Source of the DNA: Glaciecola sp965660815
GTDB lineage: Bacteria > Pseudomonadota > Gammaproteobacteria > Enterobacterales > Alteromonadaceae
Reading direction: 5' to 3'
Assembly (NCBI GenBank): GCA_965660815.1
Contig: CBFIBG010000006.1
Span: forward strand, 59,624-123,623
Length of the DNA stretch: 64,000 nucleotides
A program made the translations under genes and the position numbers. The notes beneath the pieces were generated by a model that worked only from the letters and a program-made list of their open reading frames with translations, searched no databases and was not told the DNA's origin. This document shows positions 1 to 9,117 of this stretch, one piece after another; position 1 is the first letter of the stretch, and each line of letters opens with the position of its first letter.

Positions 1-2578
1 TACTTGAAGGCACATTGACTGTGGTGGTAATAGGAATAGGGTTTTGTTCCGCATCCAACACCAACTCACCTTCTTCGTCTACTAAAAATACAGGTTCACC
101 ATTGCCGTCCAATACAGGTACAAGGCGATTTACTAACACTCCGTCCACTAATTCCTGCTCCTGATCATTTCTAAGTAGCTCAACATAACTCGTTATAAAA
201 TCTGGATTCGTTGCCGACAACTCGCCGGTTAACTCTAATTGTCCCGATGGCACTTGCACTTCTCCTTGAGAACTCATCGCCGTATGACATGCAATACACG
301 TATTATCGGTTTGAATGTTATTTTCTTGATCTAACATCACACGTTCTAATTCAAATATCGGCTGAATATGCGCTTCATAATTAATCACCGAACGGCAAAT
401 AGCAGTATAATTTTGAGCACAAGCAATGCTGATAGGTAATGGCGTTTGTAAGTCCTGATAACGATAAGTAAAGGACTCATTGGGTGACTGGATAGATGGG
501 TCTGTCCAAACATCTTCATATTCAATATTGGGCGTTAATACGGGTAATGAAGTCCGTTTCACAAATGTCTCAGCCATGGTATCCCCGGAGTCTGCAAACA
601 ATTCAGGCTGAGTGTTGGGAAATGGTAAACCTGTGGTCAGCGCACCTTGATTAATCGTAGCTGGTTGCGCTTCTGTTCTTCCATGGGGCGCCTCACTGTC
701 TCTTTGATGGCAGCCAATGCAGTTCATTTGCTCACCTGGCACTAGCTGTAGCCAGTTGTCGTGACGTTGAGATATACGTTTTCCGTTTACGTCAACCACA
801 CTAATGGCAAAAGGCACATTTGCCGGTATAGCCACTTTTACCGAGCCATCGGGTTGTATTGGCGTGTAACCTATTATCTCCCGAAACAACTGGGCTCTTG
901 AAAACCCAAATATGCTGTTGTCAAAATCCAAAGTATCTTCATCTGGAACAGAGACACTTTTGACCACTCTTAAAAAGCGAGCTGGGCGTTGATCTGGGCT
1001 CACTGCGACTGGGTTTGCCATGTTCGCTAGTCCAAATTCACTAGAATCTTCGCCATCAACATCGTAAACACTGCGAATATGTAATACACCGTATTGGGCT
1101 TCCAATAGCGTTGTATTTTGGTTTTCAAAGGTTAATGTTGGATCAACTGTGGTATCAGGATTATCAGGAAAAGGCCTTGACTCAAGGGCCACAATTTCTG
1201 TCACTACCCGAGTTTCACTCGCAATATTAAGCGGAAGCTGAGTGGCGGCTTGATCGTTAGACGCTGGGGTATACATCCATAAACCGTAAAGACTAGGAGC
1301 GGGTGAATAGCTTGGATCATCAATGGTATCTTGCTGACATGGGATAATCACAGTTTGTGATGAGTCGGCATTAGGATCTGTCTGATTCGGAATTAAACGA
1401 CACTGATCCCAACTAAAAATGATGCGGTCTGTGCCATCCCATAAAGGATACAAGGCGACGATATAGCCACTTTGAGAAATGTCATTAACCAGATCAATGT
1501 CCTCAAATAAGGCGCTTTGTTGCGCACTTTCAGTTAAACTTGCCATTGAAGCAAAAGGTGTTTGATGATCTGTGTAATTATTCACATCTATTTTGATGTA
1601 GTCAGTTCCTAACGAATCTTGGTCAAACTGACTAATTGCAGATAGCACTTTAAAATCAGGGGTGATTGAAGTAGATGCAAATTGAATGTTATTAATTTGC
1701 GGGATGCTGTTGTGACTGTGCCTTCCGTATACAATCTCTAACTGACTTCCATCTGAATTCATCTGATACAGATTAATCCCTTTATTTCCTGCCAATTGAT
1801 CCCAACGACTGTATAATATTTTCCCATTTGGCAATATAACTGGGTCAAAATCATGACTTTGATTAAATGAAATTTGTCTTATGTTACTTCCATCATTGTC
1901 CATAACATGTAAAACAGACGCTGGAAAGTCTCTTCCTTCCTCCAATCCTGCATACTGTGGTTTTCCTTCATCTAACAACCGAAACTGGTTTGCTCTTTGT
2001 CTTGTAGAACTAAATACTATGCGCCCATCGGGCAAATAAGTTGGCCCTGTGTCATCACCAGATTCTGCCGTTAAATCATTTTCAATGATTCTTCGAAGGG
2101 TTTCAGTTAATAGGTCGTACTCCCAAATATTCCAAGTTGGTTCTTCATCTGAATTCGGCAACTCTGGCGCTCGCATGGCAAAAATAAGCTTATCACCGGT
2201 GTAATTGGTATCGAGATCTTTGACATCATAAGGCAGTGCCTGTCCTTGCTCATCAACATGATCTGCAAAGGCGATACTGCTGATGTCTATTTCAGCAGCA
2301 GAGATACTAGCTCTAGACCTGATAAAAAGTTGGCTACCTGGAATGAATTCACTTGGATTATCTAGCGCTCTTGCGCTTTGAGTTTCGGATGCTTGCAAAT
2401 CTCGCACTATGTACGCAATAGGAATATTAACGACGACTGGATCTGGCTCTTGCTCATCACTTTGAGAAAGCGACCCACCACAGCCTTGCATGGTCAATAT
2501 CATTATTAACCAAATGGTATATCGCTTTATTCTAAAAAAGCCTTGGCTCATCGGTCTTGTGAACAAATAGTCGATCAT
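1..2578 (-). CDS. PD40/HzsA-related lipoprotein with two heme c motifs, 3' end outside window
   Basis: An open frame enters at the left edge and runs on the minus strand for about 859 codons without a stop. The N-terminus (ATG at 2578, alternative ATG at 2551) is a lipoprotein signal with a TMQGC lipobox followed by an acidic, Pro-rich linker. The middle carries PD40/beta-propeller-like segments such as HVMDNDGSN and LPNGKILYSRWD, typical of proteins annotated as hydrazine-synthase-alpha-related. Two c-type heme motifs follow: CIGCH near residue 620 and CIACH near residue 761. I infer an outer-membrane-anchored or periplasmic cytochrome-like protein; nothing indicates real hydrazine synthesis. 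The C-terminus is cut by the window edge, so total length and further hemes are unknown. Neither start has a strong ribosome binding site. Confidence 0.75.
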   Translation of the reverse strand, partial: MIDYLFTRPMSQGFFRIKRYTIWLIMILTMQGCGGSLSQSDEQEPDPVVVNIPIAYIVRDLQASETQSARALDNPSEFIPGSQLFIRSRASISAAEIDISSIAFADHVDEQGQALPYDVKDLDTNYTGDKLIFAMRAPELPNSDEEPTWNIWEYDLLTETLRRIIENDLTAESGDDTGPTYLPDGRIVFSSTRQRANQFRLLDEGKPQYAGLEEGRDFPASVLHVMDNDGSNIRQISFNQSHDFDPVILPNGKILYSRWDQLAGNKGINLYQMNSDGSQLEIVYGRHSHNSIPQINNIQFASTSITPDFKVLSAISQFDQDSLGTDYIKIDVNNYTDHQTPFASMASLTESAQQSALFEDIDLVNDISQSGYIVALYPLWDGTDRIIFSWDQCRLIPNQTDPNADSSQTVIIPCQQDTIDDPSYSPAPSLYGLWMYTPASNDQAATQLPLNIASETRVVTEIVALESRPFPDNPDTTVDPTLTFENQNTTLLEAQYGVLHIRSVYDVDGEDSSEFGLANMANPVAVSPDQRPARFLRVVKSVSVPDEDTLDFDNSIFGFSRAQLFREIIGYTPIQPDGSVKVAIPANVPFAISVVDVNGKRISQRHDNWLQLVPGEQMNCIGCHQRDSEAPHGRTEAQPATINQGALTTGLPFPNTQPELFADSGDTMAETFVKRTSLPVLTPNIEYEDVWTDPSIQSPNESFTYRYQDLQTPLPISIACAQNYTAICRSVINYEAHIQPIFELERVMLDQENNIQTDNTCIACHTAMSSQGEVQVPSGQLELTGELSATNPDFITSYVELLRNDQEQELVDGVLVNRLVPVLDGNGEPVFLVDEEGELVLDAEQNPIPITTTVNVPSS

Positions 2579-2944
2579 GTTAAACACCACAGTCTAAAGC
2601 CAGCAAGGATGCAACTTGGCTCATTCTAACGTTCTCAAAAGGATACTATCGTGGAAGTAATGAACAATGACGTGGTTTATAAATAAGGATGAAAGTTAAT
2701 ACATTAATTGGTTTTGAAAGGGTGAACTATAACTTAAAAGTCGCAGAAAACATTTGGGCATCGGTGCCGAACGAGAATGTATTTTGAGATTTTACCTTGT
2801 TTTTTAACTTACAAAGCGCTACTCAAACTCAACAGCGTTAGCATTTCTAGCGTCAAGTCATTACTAAGCCCAACATACTTTGCATCTTATTAACAGATAC
2901 CCCATAATTAACAACCTAAAGCTGCATCTCGTAAAGGCGTACAT
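2579..2944. other. Divergent intergenic region without recognised gene
   Basis: This 366-bp AT-rich gap separates the divergent PD40-type lipoprotein gene and the Sel1 gene, so it should hold both promoters. I could not pick out a convincing promoter, operator, RNA gene or conserved small reading frame. Confidence 0.5.
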
Positions 2945-3751
2945 ATGAATTTTATTAAAAAGTGCTTGGTTATTTTGGCATTCACGGTCCCCTATAATGT
3001 CAACGGTCAAACCGAAGCGTTAAGCGATGAATTTCATAGAGCACCAGATAACTTAAAATTATATTATGCCTATGCAGAATTCAAAATGGCCCATTACCAA
3101 ACTGCCAAGCTAATGTGGGAAAACATTGACGAAAAAGGTAAGCCTGAGGCCTACTTTAATTTAGGCATATTATATGAGCTTGGAAAAGGCGTTGATGTCG
3201 ACATTGAAAAAGCTAGCAAATTTTATCGGCAAGCCGCTGAGCTAGGCAGTTTCTCTGGCGCATATCAAATGGGTTTAATGCATTTAACCGCCCCAGAATA
3301 TGTCAGTAAAGAAGAGTCTGTACATTGGTTAGGCGTGGCGGCGACAGAGGGCGACGAAGATGCATTGAGACTTTTAGCTGCAATGAATTCATCAGAAATT
3401 GATAATCTCACAAAAGTGCGAATTTTATTGGCTAAAGAACAGTATGAAGAAGCCATTGCACGACTCAATTTCTTGGCGAAAGACAATGGGCTAACTGAAT
3501 TAGAGCGCGCTAAAGCACTGACTCAGCTTGGTTGGATTTATGAGATTGGTAAAGGCGTTGAAGCCGACCTTAATCAAGCGGCCAATTACTTTACGTTGGG
3601 CGCTGAGCTTGGCGATCCAGAAGCCATGTACTCAATAGCAGTAATGCACTTAACTGGCAAAGGAAAATCCCTAGACTCAGAACTGGGCAACAAATGGATG
3701 AAAAAGTCGGCCGACTTGGGATTTGCAAAAGCCAAAGACAAGACTCCTTAA
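2945..3751 (+). CDS. Secreted Sel1-repeat (tetratricopeptide-like) protein
   Basis: A 268-residue protein with a Sec signal peptide (basic MNFIKK start, hydrophobic core, likely cleavage after VNG-Q or nearby). At least four Sel1-like repeats are visible: units of about 36 residues with A-x-x-x-LG-x-x-Y-x-x-GKGV patterns around residues 65-105 and 195-260, separated by a degenerate central stretch. Sel1 repeats form alpha-helical superhelices that mediate protein-protein contacts, so a periplasmic scaffold or adaptor role is likely. There is no operon partner: the next gene on the same strand is more than 500 bp away. The specific partner cannot be inferred. Confidence 0.8.
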   Translation: MNFIKKCLVILAFTVPYNVNGQTEALSDEFHRAPDNLKLYYAYAEFKMAHYQTAKLMWENIDEKGKPEAYFNLGILYELGKGVDVDIEKASKFYRQAAELGSFSGAYQMGLMHLTAPEYVSKEESVHWLGVAATEGDEDALRLLAAMNSSEIDNLTKVRILLAKEQYEEAIARLNFLAKDNGLTELERAKALTQLGWIYEIGKGVEADLNQAANYFTLGAELGDPEAMYSIAVMHLTGKGKSLDSELGNKWMKKSADLGFAKAKDKTP

Positions 3752-3876
3752 ATCCAACCTTCCGCGAATTATGGCCAAATGGATACAATTTATTCTTAGG
3801 GTTGCAAGGTCAAAACAGTTTTAGATAAATCGGCATCAACCATATTACGTCTATTCTTAACTCTTTAAATCACTGC

Positions 3877-3897
3877 AGTTGCTCTTGAGCAGCTTTT
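3877..3897 (+). terminator. Weak terminator-like hairpin downstream of the Sel1 gene
   Basis: AGTTGCTC and GAGCAGCT form a near-perfect stem (one mismatch, small loop), followed by TTTTA. It lies about 125 bp after the Sel1 stop codon, which is rather far, and the T tract is short. Confidence 0.3.
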
Positions 3898-4160
3898 AGT
3901 GTGCCTTGGGAAGTAAATTGGCGAGTATTCATTAGGTTGTTACCTAGCGTAAATAAGAAACGACTCATTTTTGCATGAAAAAGAACGCACTTAATAAATA
4001 AATTTTAATGTTTTGCATCCACTTACATGGTTGAATCGTTCTGTTGAAAAAGAGTGAAATACGACAAGTATTTAACGAGTCTGATCACTTGAAGAAAATT
4101 TGATAATCGATGATAAACCAAGTGAATAAAACAACCGTTGACTAAGTGCCAATTAGTCGA

Positions 4161-4179
4161 TTTAAACATCATGTTTAAA
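4161..4179. promoter_or_regulatory. Perfect 19-bp palindrome upstream of the ECF sigma gene
   Basis: TTTAAACAT-C-ATGTTTAAA is a perfect 9-bp inverted repeat around one central base, centred about 100 bp before the sigma-factor start. Its symmetry and position suggest a dimeric regulator binding site. The rest of the gap from 3752 to 4272 holds no gene that I can support. Confidence 0.5.
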
Positions 4180-4272
4180 TACTAAATATTGGCCAAATGA
4201 AATTAAAAAGTAAGTAAAAACAATATGGTTAGTCTATACTTTTATCTATAACACTATAACGGATTCGACGAC

Positions 4273-4803
4273 ATGGAACATGAGGAATTATTCCCCTTAT
4301 TATGTGCAGTAGCGCAAGGCGATCAATCGGCTTTTTCGAAACTGTATGACGCAACGAGCGGACAGCTATACGCAGTTGCTCTTAGAATGCTGGGTGAAAA
4401 AGCATTGGCAGAAGAAGCTACGCAAGATGCTTACGTTAAGATATGGCACAATGCTAGTAACTATCAGACGGGTAAAGGAACGGTATTAACCTGGATGGTA
4501 AGTATTGTTAGATATCGAGCACTGGATATTATTCGATATTATAAAATCAGGAAAGAAACAGCCTTGGAAGATGCGCCTGATTTACCTATTCCTGATGGTA
4601 AAAATGCTGACTTTCGAGAAGAGCAAAAACTAGATATATGCTTAGAGCAATTAGAAGGCGCTCAGAAACAAGCGATCTGCCTGGCGTATTTTGGTGGACT
4701 TTCACATCAAGAAGTGGAGCAACATATGGATACGCCACTAGGCACGATTAAAAGCTGGATAAGACGAGGGTTACAAAGCCTTCAGAGGTGTTTAGGAATA
4801 TGA
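4273..4803 (+). CDS. ECF-family RNA polymerase sigma factor
   Basis: A 176-residue protein of normal size for group 4 sigma factors. Region 2 is visible in the N-terminal half (residues about 20-90), with the EEATQDAYVKIW core-binding helix and the WMVSIVRYRALD segment. Region 4 is in the C-terminal third, with the helix-turn-helix around SHQEVEQHMDTPLGTIKSWIRRG. Its stop codon overlaps the start of the following RskA-type gene (ATGA), so the two are translationally coupled and form a sigma/anti-sigma pair of the SigK-RskA kind. The factor is expected to be held inactive at the membrane by its partner. The inducing signal is unknown; no catalase, methionine-sulfoxide reductase or other typical target lies alongside. 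Confidence 0.9.
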   Translation: MEHEELFPLLCAVAQGDQSAFSKLYDATSGQLYAVALRMLGEKALAEEATQDAYVKIWHNASNYQTGKGTVLTWMVSIVRYRALDIIRYYKIRKETALEDAPDLPIPDGKNADFREEQKLDICLEQLEGAQKQAICLAYFGGLSHQEVEQHMDTPLGTIKSWIRRGLQSLQRCLGI

Positions 4804-5492
4804 ATTACACTAGAGAGAATTTGCGAAATGCACTAGCCGCTGAATATGTATTGGGCACTCTAAGAGGATTAGCGAGACAACGATTTCAAAAACTGATCTT
4901 ATCCAATCAAACCATTGCTGAGACAGTTTCGCTATGGGAGCAATATATCAATGGAATGGGCGAAAAAATCCCACCCGTAGAACCTGATGACAAGGTATGG
5001 CAAGTCATTCAATCGCGCATAGACTATAAGTCAGAACAGAGCAACGTAGTAGAAATGCCAGTCAAAAAGCCATCCAAAAGCCCGTGGAAAGTGATTGCTA
5101 TGGCGGCCTCTTTGCTTATTGCTGTTGCGGTCACTACTTTTACAGTCAAACAGCTAGAACCAACCGTGTCTCAAGTCGCTGTCGTTGTCGACGAAGATAG
5201 CAAGCCTCTTTGGGTAATAGAATATTCTGATAAAGACCTGATCATTCGACCAACCGATAAAGTTGAGTTATTAGCACAAAATGATTACCAACTATGGATT
5301 GTTCCTGCGACAGGCGAACCACCTGTGTCACTTGGGATCTTGCCTCAACGGGAGCAGGTAATAGCGAAAGCCCCCGATTCTTTGTCTGACCTGCCATTTA
5401 CTATTTTAGCAGTAAGTCTTGAACCTCTAGGTGGCTCACCTACAGGACAACCAACACAAGTGTTGTTCACGGCAGAAGTAACCTCTGTTTAG
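4800..5492 (+). CDS. RskA-type anti-sigma factor (membrane)
   Basis: I chose ATG 4800, which overlaps the sigma stop codon as ATGA and has AGAGGTG about nine bases upstream, rather than the in-frame GTG at 4788. The product is about 230 residues. The N-terminal cytoplasmic part (residues 1-85) has the helical LAAEYVLGTLRGLARQRF segment typical of RskA anti-sigma domains, but no zinc-binding HxxxCxxC motif. A single membrane segment follows (WKVIAMAASLLIAVAVTTF, about residues 96-114). The periplasmic C-terminal RskA domain includes YQLWIVPATGEPPVSLG. Family knowledge says such proteins sequester the cognate ECF sigma factor until regulated proteolysis releases it. Confidence 0.88.
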   Translation: MNYTRENLRNALAAEYVLGTLRGLARQRFQKLILSNQTIAETVSLWEQYINGMGEKIPPVEPDDKVWQVIQSRIDYKSEQSNVVEMPVKKPSKSPWKVIAMAASLLIAVAVTTFTVKQLEPTVSQVAVVVDEDSKPLWVIEYSDKDLIIRPTDKVELLAQNDYQLWIVPATGEPPVSLGILPQREQVIAKAPDSLSDLPFTILAVSLEPLGGSPTGQPTQVLFTAEVTSV

Positions 5493-5513
5493 TCAGCATG
5501 TAATATGTACTAC

Positions 5514-5541
5514 AAAGGAGAGATTTATTCTCTCCTTTTCT
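5514..5541 (+). terminator. Intrinsic terminator of the sigma/anti-sigma operon
   Basis: AAAGGAGAGA and TCTCTCCTTT form a perfect 10-bp stem around a TTTAT loop, followed by TTCTTTT. It lies 22 bases after the anti-sigma stop and just before the convergent EamA gene. Confidence 0.8.
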
Positions 5542-5549
5542 TTTGCTTA

Positions 5550-6458
5550 CTAGTTTTCCTTAGCTCTATCAGTTTTACTCATTAAATAAATTGCCAAACA
5601 CACTAAAAATAAACCTACTGCGTGATACAAAGTAAAACTTTCATCAAGTATAAAAATCGCAAATAGGCTTGTAATGACAGGTCCAACTGTGCCTATAATG
5701 CTTGTTCTCTCTGGACCAATACGGCTTATTCCTTCTGCAACCATTAATGAAGGTATGACTGTGCACACTAATGCCAAAACAGCGCAAATAAAATATGCGG
5801 TAGAAGAAACAACAAGCTCACTAAGGTCGTATTTAGTTAAAAATAAAGCAAAAATACAGATACTTGCACTGGCCATTGCGAGCGATGTAAATAATTGACT
5901 GCCGATTTTAGCTATCTGGAACTTGCTCCAAAGCACATAGACAGAAAAACAAATGGCACTTAAAAATACCAACAAAGTGCCAAGCAAAACGTTATTACCA
6001 ACCGCTACCAGATCATGACCGAAAATGAGTAATATTCCAAAATAAGACATGCCCAGCAGCCACCAAATATTTTTGGGTAGTGGCGTGTTAAAAAACAATC
6101 GCGATAAAATCACCACGATGGTCGGAAAGCAAAACAGTACAACTCTTTCTAACTGAGCGCTGATGTATTGAAGCCCGAGAAGATCTAAGTAACTAGCAAA
6201 AAAATACCCTAACACGCCCAAAAAGCAGGTTATGAATAGGCAACTTTTAATTTGTGCTCTTCTTTCAGGCTTTCTTTGCACCGCTAAATAGCCTACCACT
6301 AAATAAAACGGGAGTGAGAATATCATTCGTAAAGTAATTAATTGCTCACTGTTCAAAGAGTACGCATAAGCAAACTTCACCACTATAGGTTTAAGTGAAA
6401 AAAGAAAGGTACCTACTAGCGCAAATGCAATTCCTGTAGCCAGTGTATTTTGATTCAT
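5550..6458 (-). CDS. EamA-family (DMT superfamily) transporter
   Basis: The start is taken at ATG 6458 (MNQNTLATGIAFALVG); an in-frame TTG at 6485 would add nine residues that do not look like part of the first helix. The roughly 302-residue protein has about ten hydrophobic segments arranged as two EamA repeats, with charged PERRAQ and KTDRAKEN cytoplasmic ends. EamA/DMT carriers export metabolites or amino acids; the substrate cannot be read from sequence. It is convergent with the sigma/anti-sigma operon and is monocistronic. Confidence 0.8.
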   Translation of the reverse strand: MNQNTLATGIAFALVGTFLFSLKPIVVKFAYAYSLNSEQLITLRMIFSLPFYLVVGYLAVQRKPERRAQIKSCLFITCFLGVLGYFFASYLDLLGLQYISAQLERVVLFCFPTIVVILSRLFFNTPLPKNIWWLLGMSYFGILLIFGHDLVAVGNNVLLGTLLVFLSAICFSVYVLWSKFQIAKIGSQLFTSLAMASASICIFALFLTKYDLSELVVSSTAYFICAVLALVCTVIPSLMVAEGISRIGPERTSIIGTVGPVITSLFAIFILDESFTLYHAVGLFLVCLAIYLMSKTDRAKEN

Positions 6459-6800
6459 TATTTTGCTGTGCAAGCCTTGGTTCAAACAGTTGGTAAAAAC
6501 TTTAAAATAAGAAGTCTACACTATCTCTTTTAACTGACGAAGTTTATATCTAGATAATTAAGCGCTCATGCGATAGGGGGTAACGTTTAAGAAAACCAAA
6601 TTAATTGAGGTTTGATTGATATAAGTAGATAGCGGTTAACTTGTTGTTATGAAACTATTGAACGATGGATTGCGCTGTACTTAAAAAATACACGAGTATG
6701 ACATTTCTTCTAGCGCCAGACTCGTCTTCAAAGGTAAACTAACAATAAAAGTCATTTAAGAATAATTCATCAACATATTTAACAAACTTGGAGTAGACAC
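6459..6800. other. Divergent intergenic region
   Basis: This gap of about 340 bp should contain promoters for the EamA transporter (leftward) and the OmpA-type lipoprotein (rightward). No striking repeat, small gene or RNA element was seen. Confidence 0.4.
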
Positions 6801-7439
6801 ATGTCTAAGTATACAACCGCGATATTTACCGCAACTATCTCTTGTGCCGTATTATTAACAGGCTGTGAAAGTACAATGAACAATACGCAAAAGGGCGCCG
6901 CCATCGGTGCAGTTGTAGGTGCTGTCGTGGGTAAAGGAACGGGCGACCATGACAAGAAACGTTATGTTTGGGGCGGAATCGCTGGTGCGCTAGCAGGAGC
7001 GGCCATTGGCTCTTATATGGATAAACAAGAACAGGAATTCAGAGATGAATTAAGCGATAGCGGTGTAGATGTTATCCGAGAAGGTAACAACATAAGGTTG
7101 CAGTTGCCTGGAGAGATCACTTTTGCCACAAACAGCGCGTCAATCTCTCAAAACTTTTATCCTGTGCTTGATGATGTCGCTAAAGTACTAGTGAAATATG
7201 ATAAGACCACCTTGCTTATTGAAGGTCATACAGATAACACTGGCAGTTCAGAATATAATCAGACGCTTTCTGAGAACAGAGCAAGTGCCGTGCAAAATTA
7301 CCTCACAGCGCAACAAGTAGATACCAGAAGATTAACGACCCAAGGTTATGGAGAATCCATGCCTATTCAGGACAATAATACAGATTATGGTAGGCAACTT
7401 AATCGCAGAGTAGAGCTTCGGATTATTCCCAATACTTAG
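6801..7439 (+). CDS. OmpA-family lipoprotein with glycine-zipper domain (YiaD-like)
   Basis: A 212-residue protein starting with a lipoprotein signal ending in LLTGC (Cys22). Residues about 32-75 form glycine-zipper segments (GAAIGAVVGAVVGKG and GGIAGALAGAAIGSY). The C-terminal 110 residues are an OmpA-like peptidoglycan-binding domain with IEGHTDNTGSSEYNQTLSENRA and NRRVEL. This order matches YiaD-type outer-membrane lipoproteins, which link the outer membrane to peptidoglycan. GGAGTAG lies close to the start codon. Confidence 0.88.
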   Translation: MSKYTTAIFTATISCAVLLTGCESTMNNTQKGAAIGAVVGAVVGKGTGDHDKKRYVWGGIAGALAGAAIGSYMDKQEQEFRDELSDSGVDVIREGNNIRLQLPGEITFATNSASISQNFYPVLDDVAKVLVKYDKTTLLIEGHTDNTGSSEYNQTLSENRASAVQNYLTAQQVDTRRLTTQGYGESMPIQDNNTDYGRQLNRRVELRIIPNT

Positions 7440-7467
7440 TCGCGCTAGTTTATGCTAGTTGGATAGT

Positions 7468-7526
7468 CTTTCTAGGTTCTTATAATATATAAGGTTATCT
7501 AGTATTTTATCGAGAACCTGAGAAAG
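7468..7526. repeat. Long imperfect inverted repeat between convergent genes
   Basis: CTTTCTAGGTTCT (7468-7480) pairs with AGAACCT-G-AGAAAG (7513-7526), a 13-bp stem with one bulged G. The loop contains a smaller palindrome, CTTATA-ATA-TATAAG. It lies between the OmpA-type gene and mobA and could act as a bidirectional transcription stop, although neither side has a clear T tract. Confidence 0.5.
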
Positions 7527-7554
7527 ATATTCTTGCAAAGCATATTGTGTTTGC

Positions 7555-8103
7555 TCAAGCTGACTTTGTTAACTGCTGATACTCTTTTGGCGTATTGATA
7601 TTAGCGAAATACTGTGTGTTATTAACGACCATTGTTTGGCTGTGAAAGTGTTCAATAAACCCTTTTACGGACCGATTTACTTCATCGCTTTCACATACAT
7701 TTTCTAAGTATTGATTTACCGCTACTGTATTTTTCACGAAAAGCGGAAAGGGAAAGCCACTATAATGGCAAATTTGCCCCTTGGTATAAGTCAGTTGTTT
7801 CAATTGAGATGCTTGCAATAATGGCATGTCTACTGGCACAAAAAGCGCATCAAGAGGATTCGATTTAAGCACGGAATACATCCCGCCTAAAGGCCCTAAA
7901 TTAGGATACTCGTCTAGAATGGCTGGACAGAGACCATCGTATTGTCCACTAATATACACATTACTGGCCCCCGCTTTTTCAAGCATTTTTGTAAGGTGCT
8001 CAGCAAACGTCAGACCTTTATAATCTAACAGCGATTTATTGCTCCCCATTCTTGTAGAACGCCCACCGGCTAATATTACGCCTATGTATTTAGTCATAAT
8101 CAT
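7555..8103 (-). CDS. mobA: Molybdenum cofactor guanylyltransferase MobA
   Basis: The 182-residue protein has the nucleotidyltransferase signature LAGGRSTRMGSNKSLL near the N-terminus, then the EYPNLGPLGGM and FVPVDMPLL segments typical of MobA, the enzyme that joins GMP to Mo-molybdopterin. It is the last gene of the nas operon, six bases after ybiB. MobA makes the bis-MGD form of the cofactor used by NasA, which explains its place here. Two closely spaced ATGs (8103 and 8097) are possible starts. The length is slightly shorter than E. coli MobA but includes the expected core. Confidence 0.88.
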   Translation of the reverse strand: MIMTKYIGVILAGGRSTRMGSNKSLLDYKGLTFAEHLTKMLEKAGASNVYISGQYDGLCPAILDEYPNLGPLGGMYSVLKSNPLDALFVPVDMPLLQASQLKQLTYTKGQICHYSGFPFPLFVKNTVAVNQYLENVCESDEVNRSVKGFIEHFHSQTMVVNNTQYFANINTPKEYQQLTKSA

Positions 8104-8109
8104 GCTTAT

Positions 8110-9108
8110 TCATACAGAGCTTAAGTTAGGCCAAGATTTATTGCGGTTACACCACATGCTTTTCGCTTTATCGAGACATTTTGAGACGTCGTGTCTTTCC
8201 AGTAAATGCAATATTACCGCTAAGGTTCCAACAACAGCATGTTCGCCATATGTATTGGTCTTATCGCCCTGCCAAACCTGCTGTAACTCAATATGATTTA
8301 ATTCCTGAGGTTTCATTTGCCACTTATCAAGAAGAACCGGGAAAGAAGTTATTTTTATGGCTTCGCCATTAAAAAAGTGCAGATCAAACTTACGTTCAGG
8401 GTTAACTTCCACTTCTCCTGCATCCCCAATAAAGCATCCTACTGTTGCCTCATTTAATAATTGTGCGACCCGCGCATGAGTGTGATCAAAATGGCGATGA
8501 TATACGCCATGTAAACTGACTTTTGCTCGCGTTGGATTTAACATTCTTGCCAAGGTGTTTACGCATGAACGCAGTCCAAAATCTTTACGCAACCGCAAAA
8601 GCTTATACAAAGAAGGGTGGATCTGAGACAAATTCATATAGCAAAACCCCGTTGAGTCTAAATGCTGCTGAGCCTGTTGAGGACTGGACGCAATATCCCA
8701 ATTAAAACCTCGCCAAACATCATCAATGTAATAGCGATTGGATTGCATTTCTTGCGCACCATGCATAAAGACTTTATACCCTTGTTGGGCAAGAGTTATG
8801 GCCGCAAGCACTAACCATGGTAAGTGTCTTCGCTTACCTGCATAACAACTTAAATCAAGATCCACATCGGTAACTTCTTGCATTTGATTGGGCAGTGTTT
8901 TGCGGGTAGCTTGCAAAAAACCAGCAAGCTCTTCTGGTGTCTCTTCGCGCATTCTAAGCAGCATTAAAAATGCGCCCATCTGCAAATCGCTGGCTTCTCC
9001 ATTGAGCAGGGCTAAAAAAGCTTCTTGAGCAATATCGGTGGAAAAAGTTTTGCCTGCCCGTTTTCCTTTACCGATAAAGTTAATATATTGGCTGAAATGA
9101 TCTGACAT
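8110..9108 (-). CDS. ybiB: TrpD2/YbiB-like glycosyltransferase-family protein
   Basis: The 332-residue product resembles the anthranilate-phosphoribosyltransferase fold: an N-terminal helical domain with MGAFLMLLRMREETPEELAGF, then a larger domain with LDLSCYAGKRRHLPW. In YbiB/TrpD2 proteins the phosphoribosyl chemistry of TrpD is not conserved and nucleic-acid binding has been described for the E. coli protein. It sits nine bases after cobA and six before mobA, inside the nitrate operon. Its role in nitrate assimilation is unknown; the position suggests a link to cofactor or nucleic-acid metabolism under nitrogen limitation, but that is inference. Confidence 0.8.
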   Translation of the reverse strand: MSDHFSQYINFIGKGKRAGKTFSTDIAQEAFLALLNGEASDLQMGAFLMLLRMREETPEELAGFLQATRKTLPNQMQEVTDVDLDLSCYAGKRRHLPWLVLAAITLAQQGYKVFMHGAQEMQSNRYYIDDVWRGFNWDIASSPQQAQQHLDSTGFCYMNLSQIHPSLYKLLRLRKDFGLRSCVNTLARMLNPTRAKVSLHGVYHRHFDHTHARVAQLLNEATVGCFIGDAGEVEVNPERKFDLHFFNGEAIKITSFPVLLDKWQMKPQELNHIELQQVWQGDKTNTYGEHAVVGTLAVILHLLERHDVSKCLDKAKSMWCNRNKSWPNLSSV

Positions 9109-9117
9109 AGATGATAT

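Noticed and set aside
1..2578. True hydrazine synthase subunit
   Set aside because: Only the PD40-like fold and CxxCH motifs are shared; no beta or gamma subunit genes or anammox context exist.
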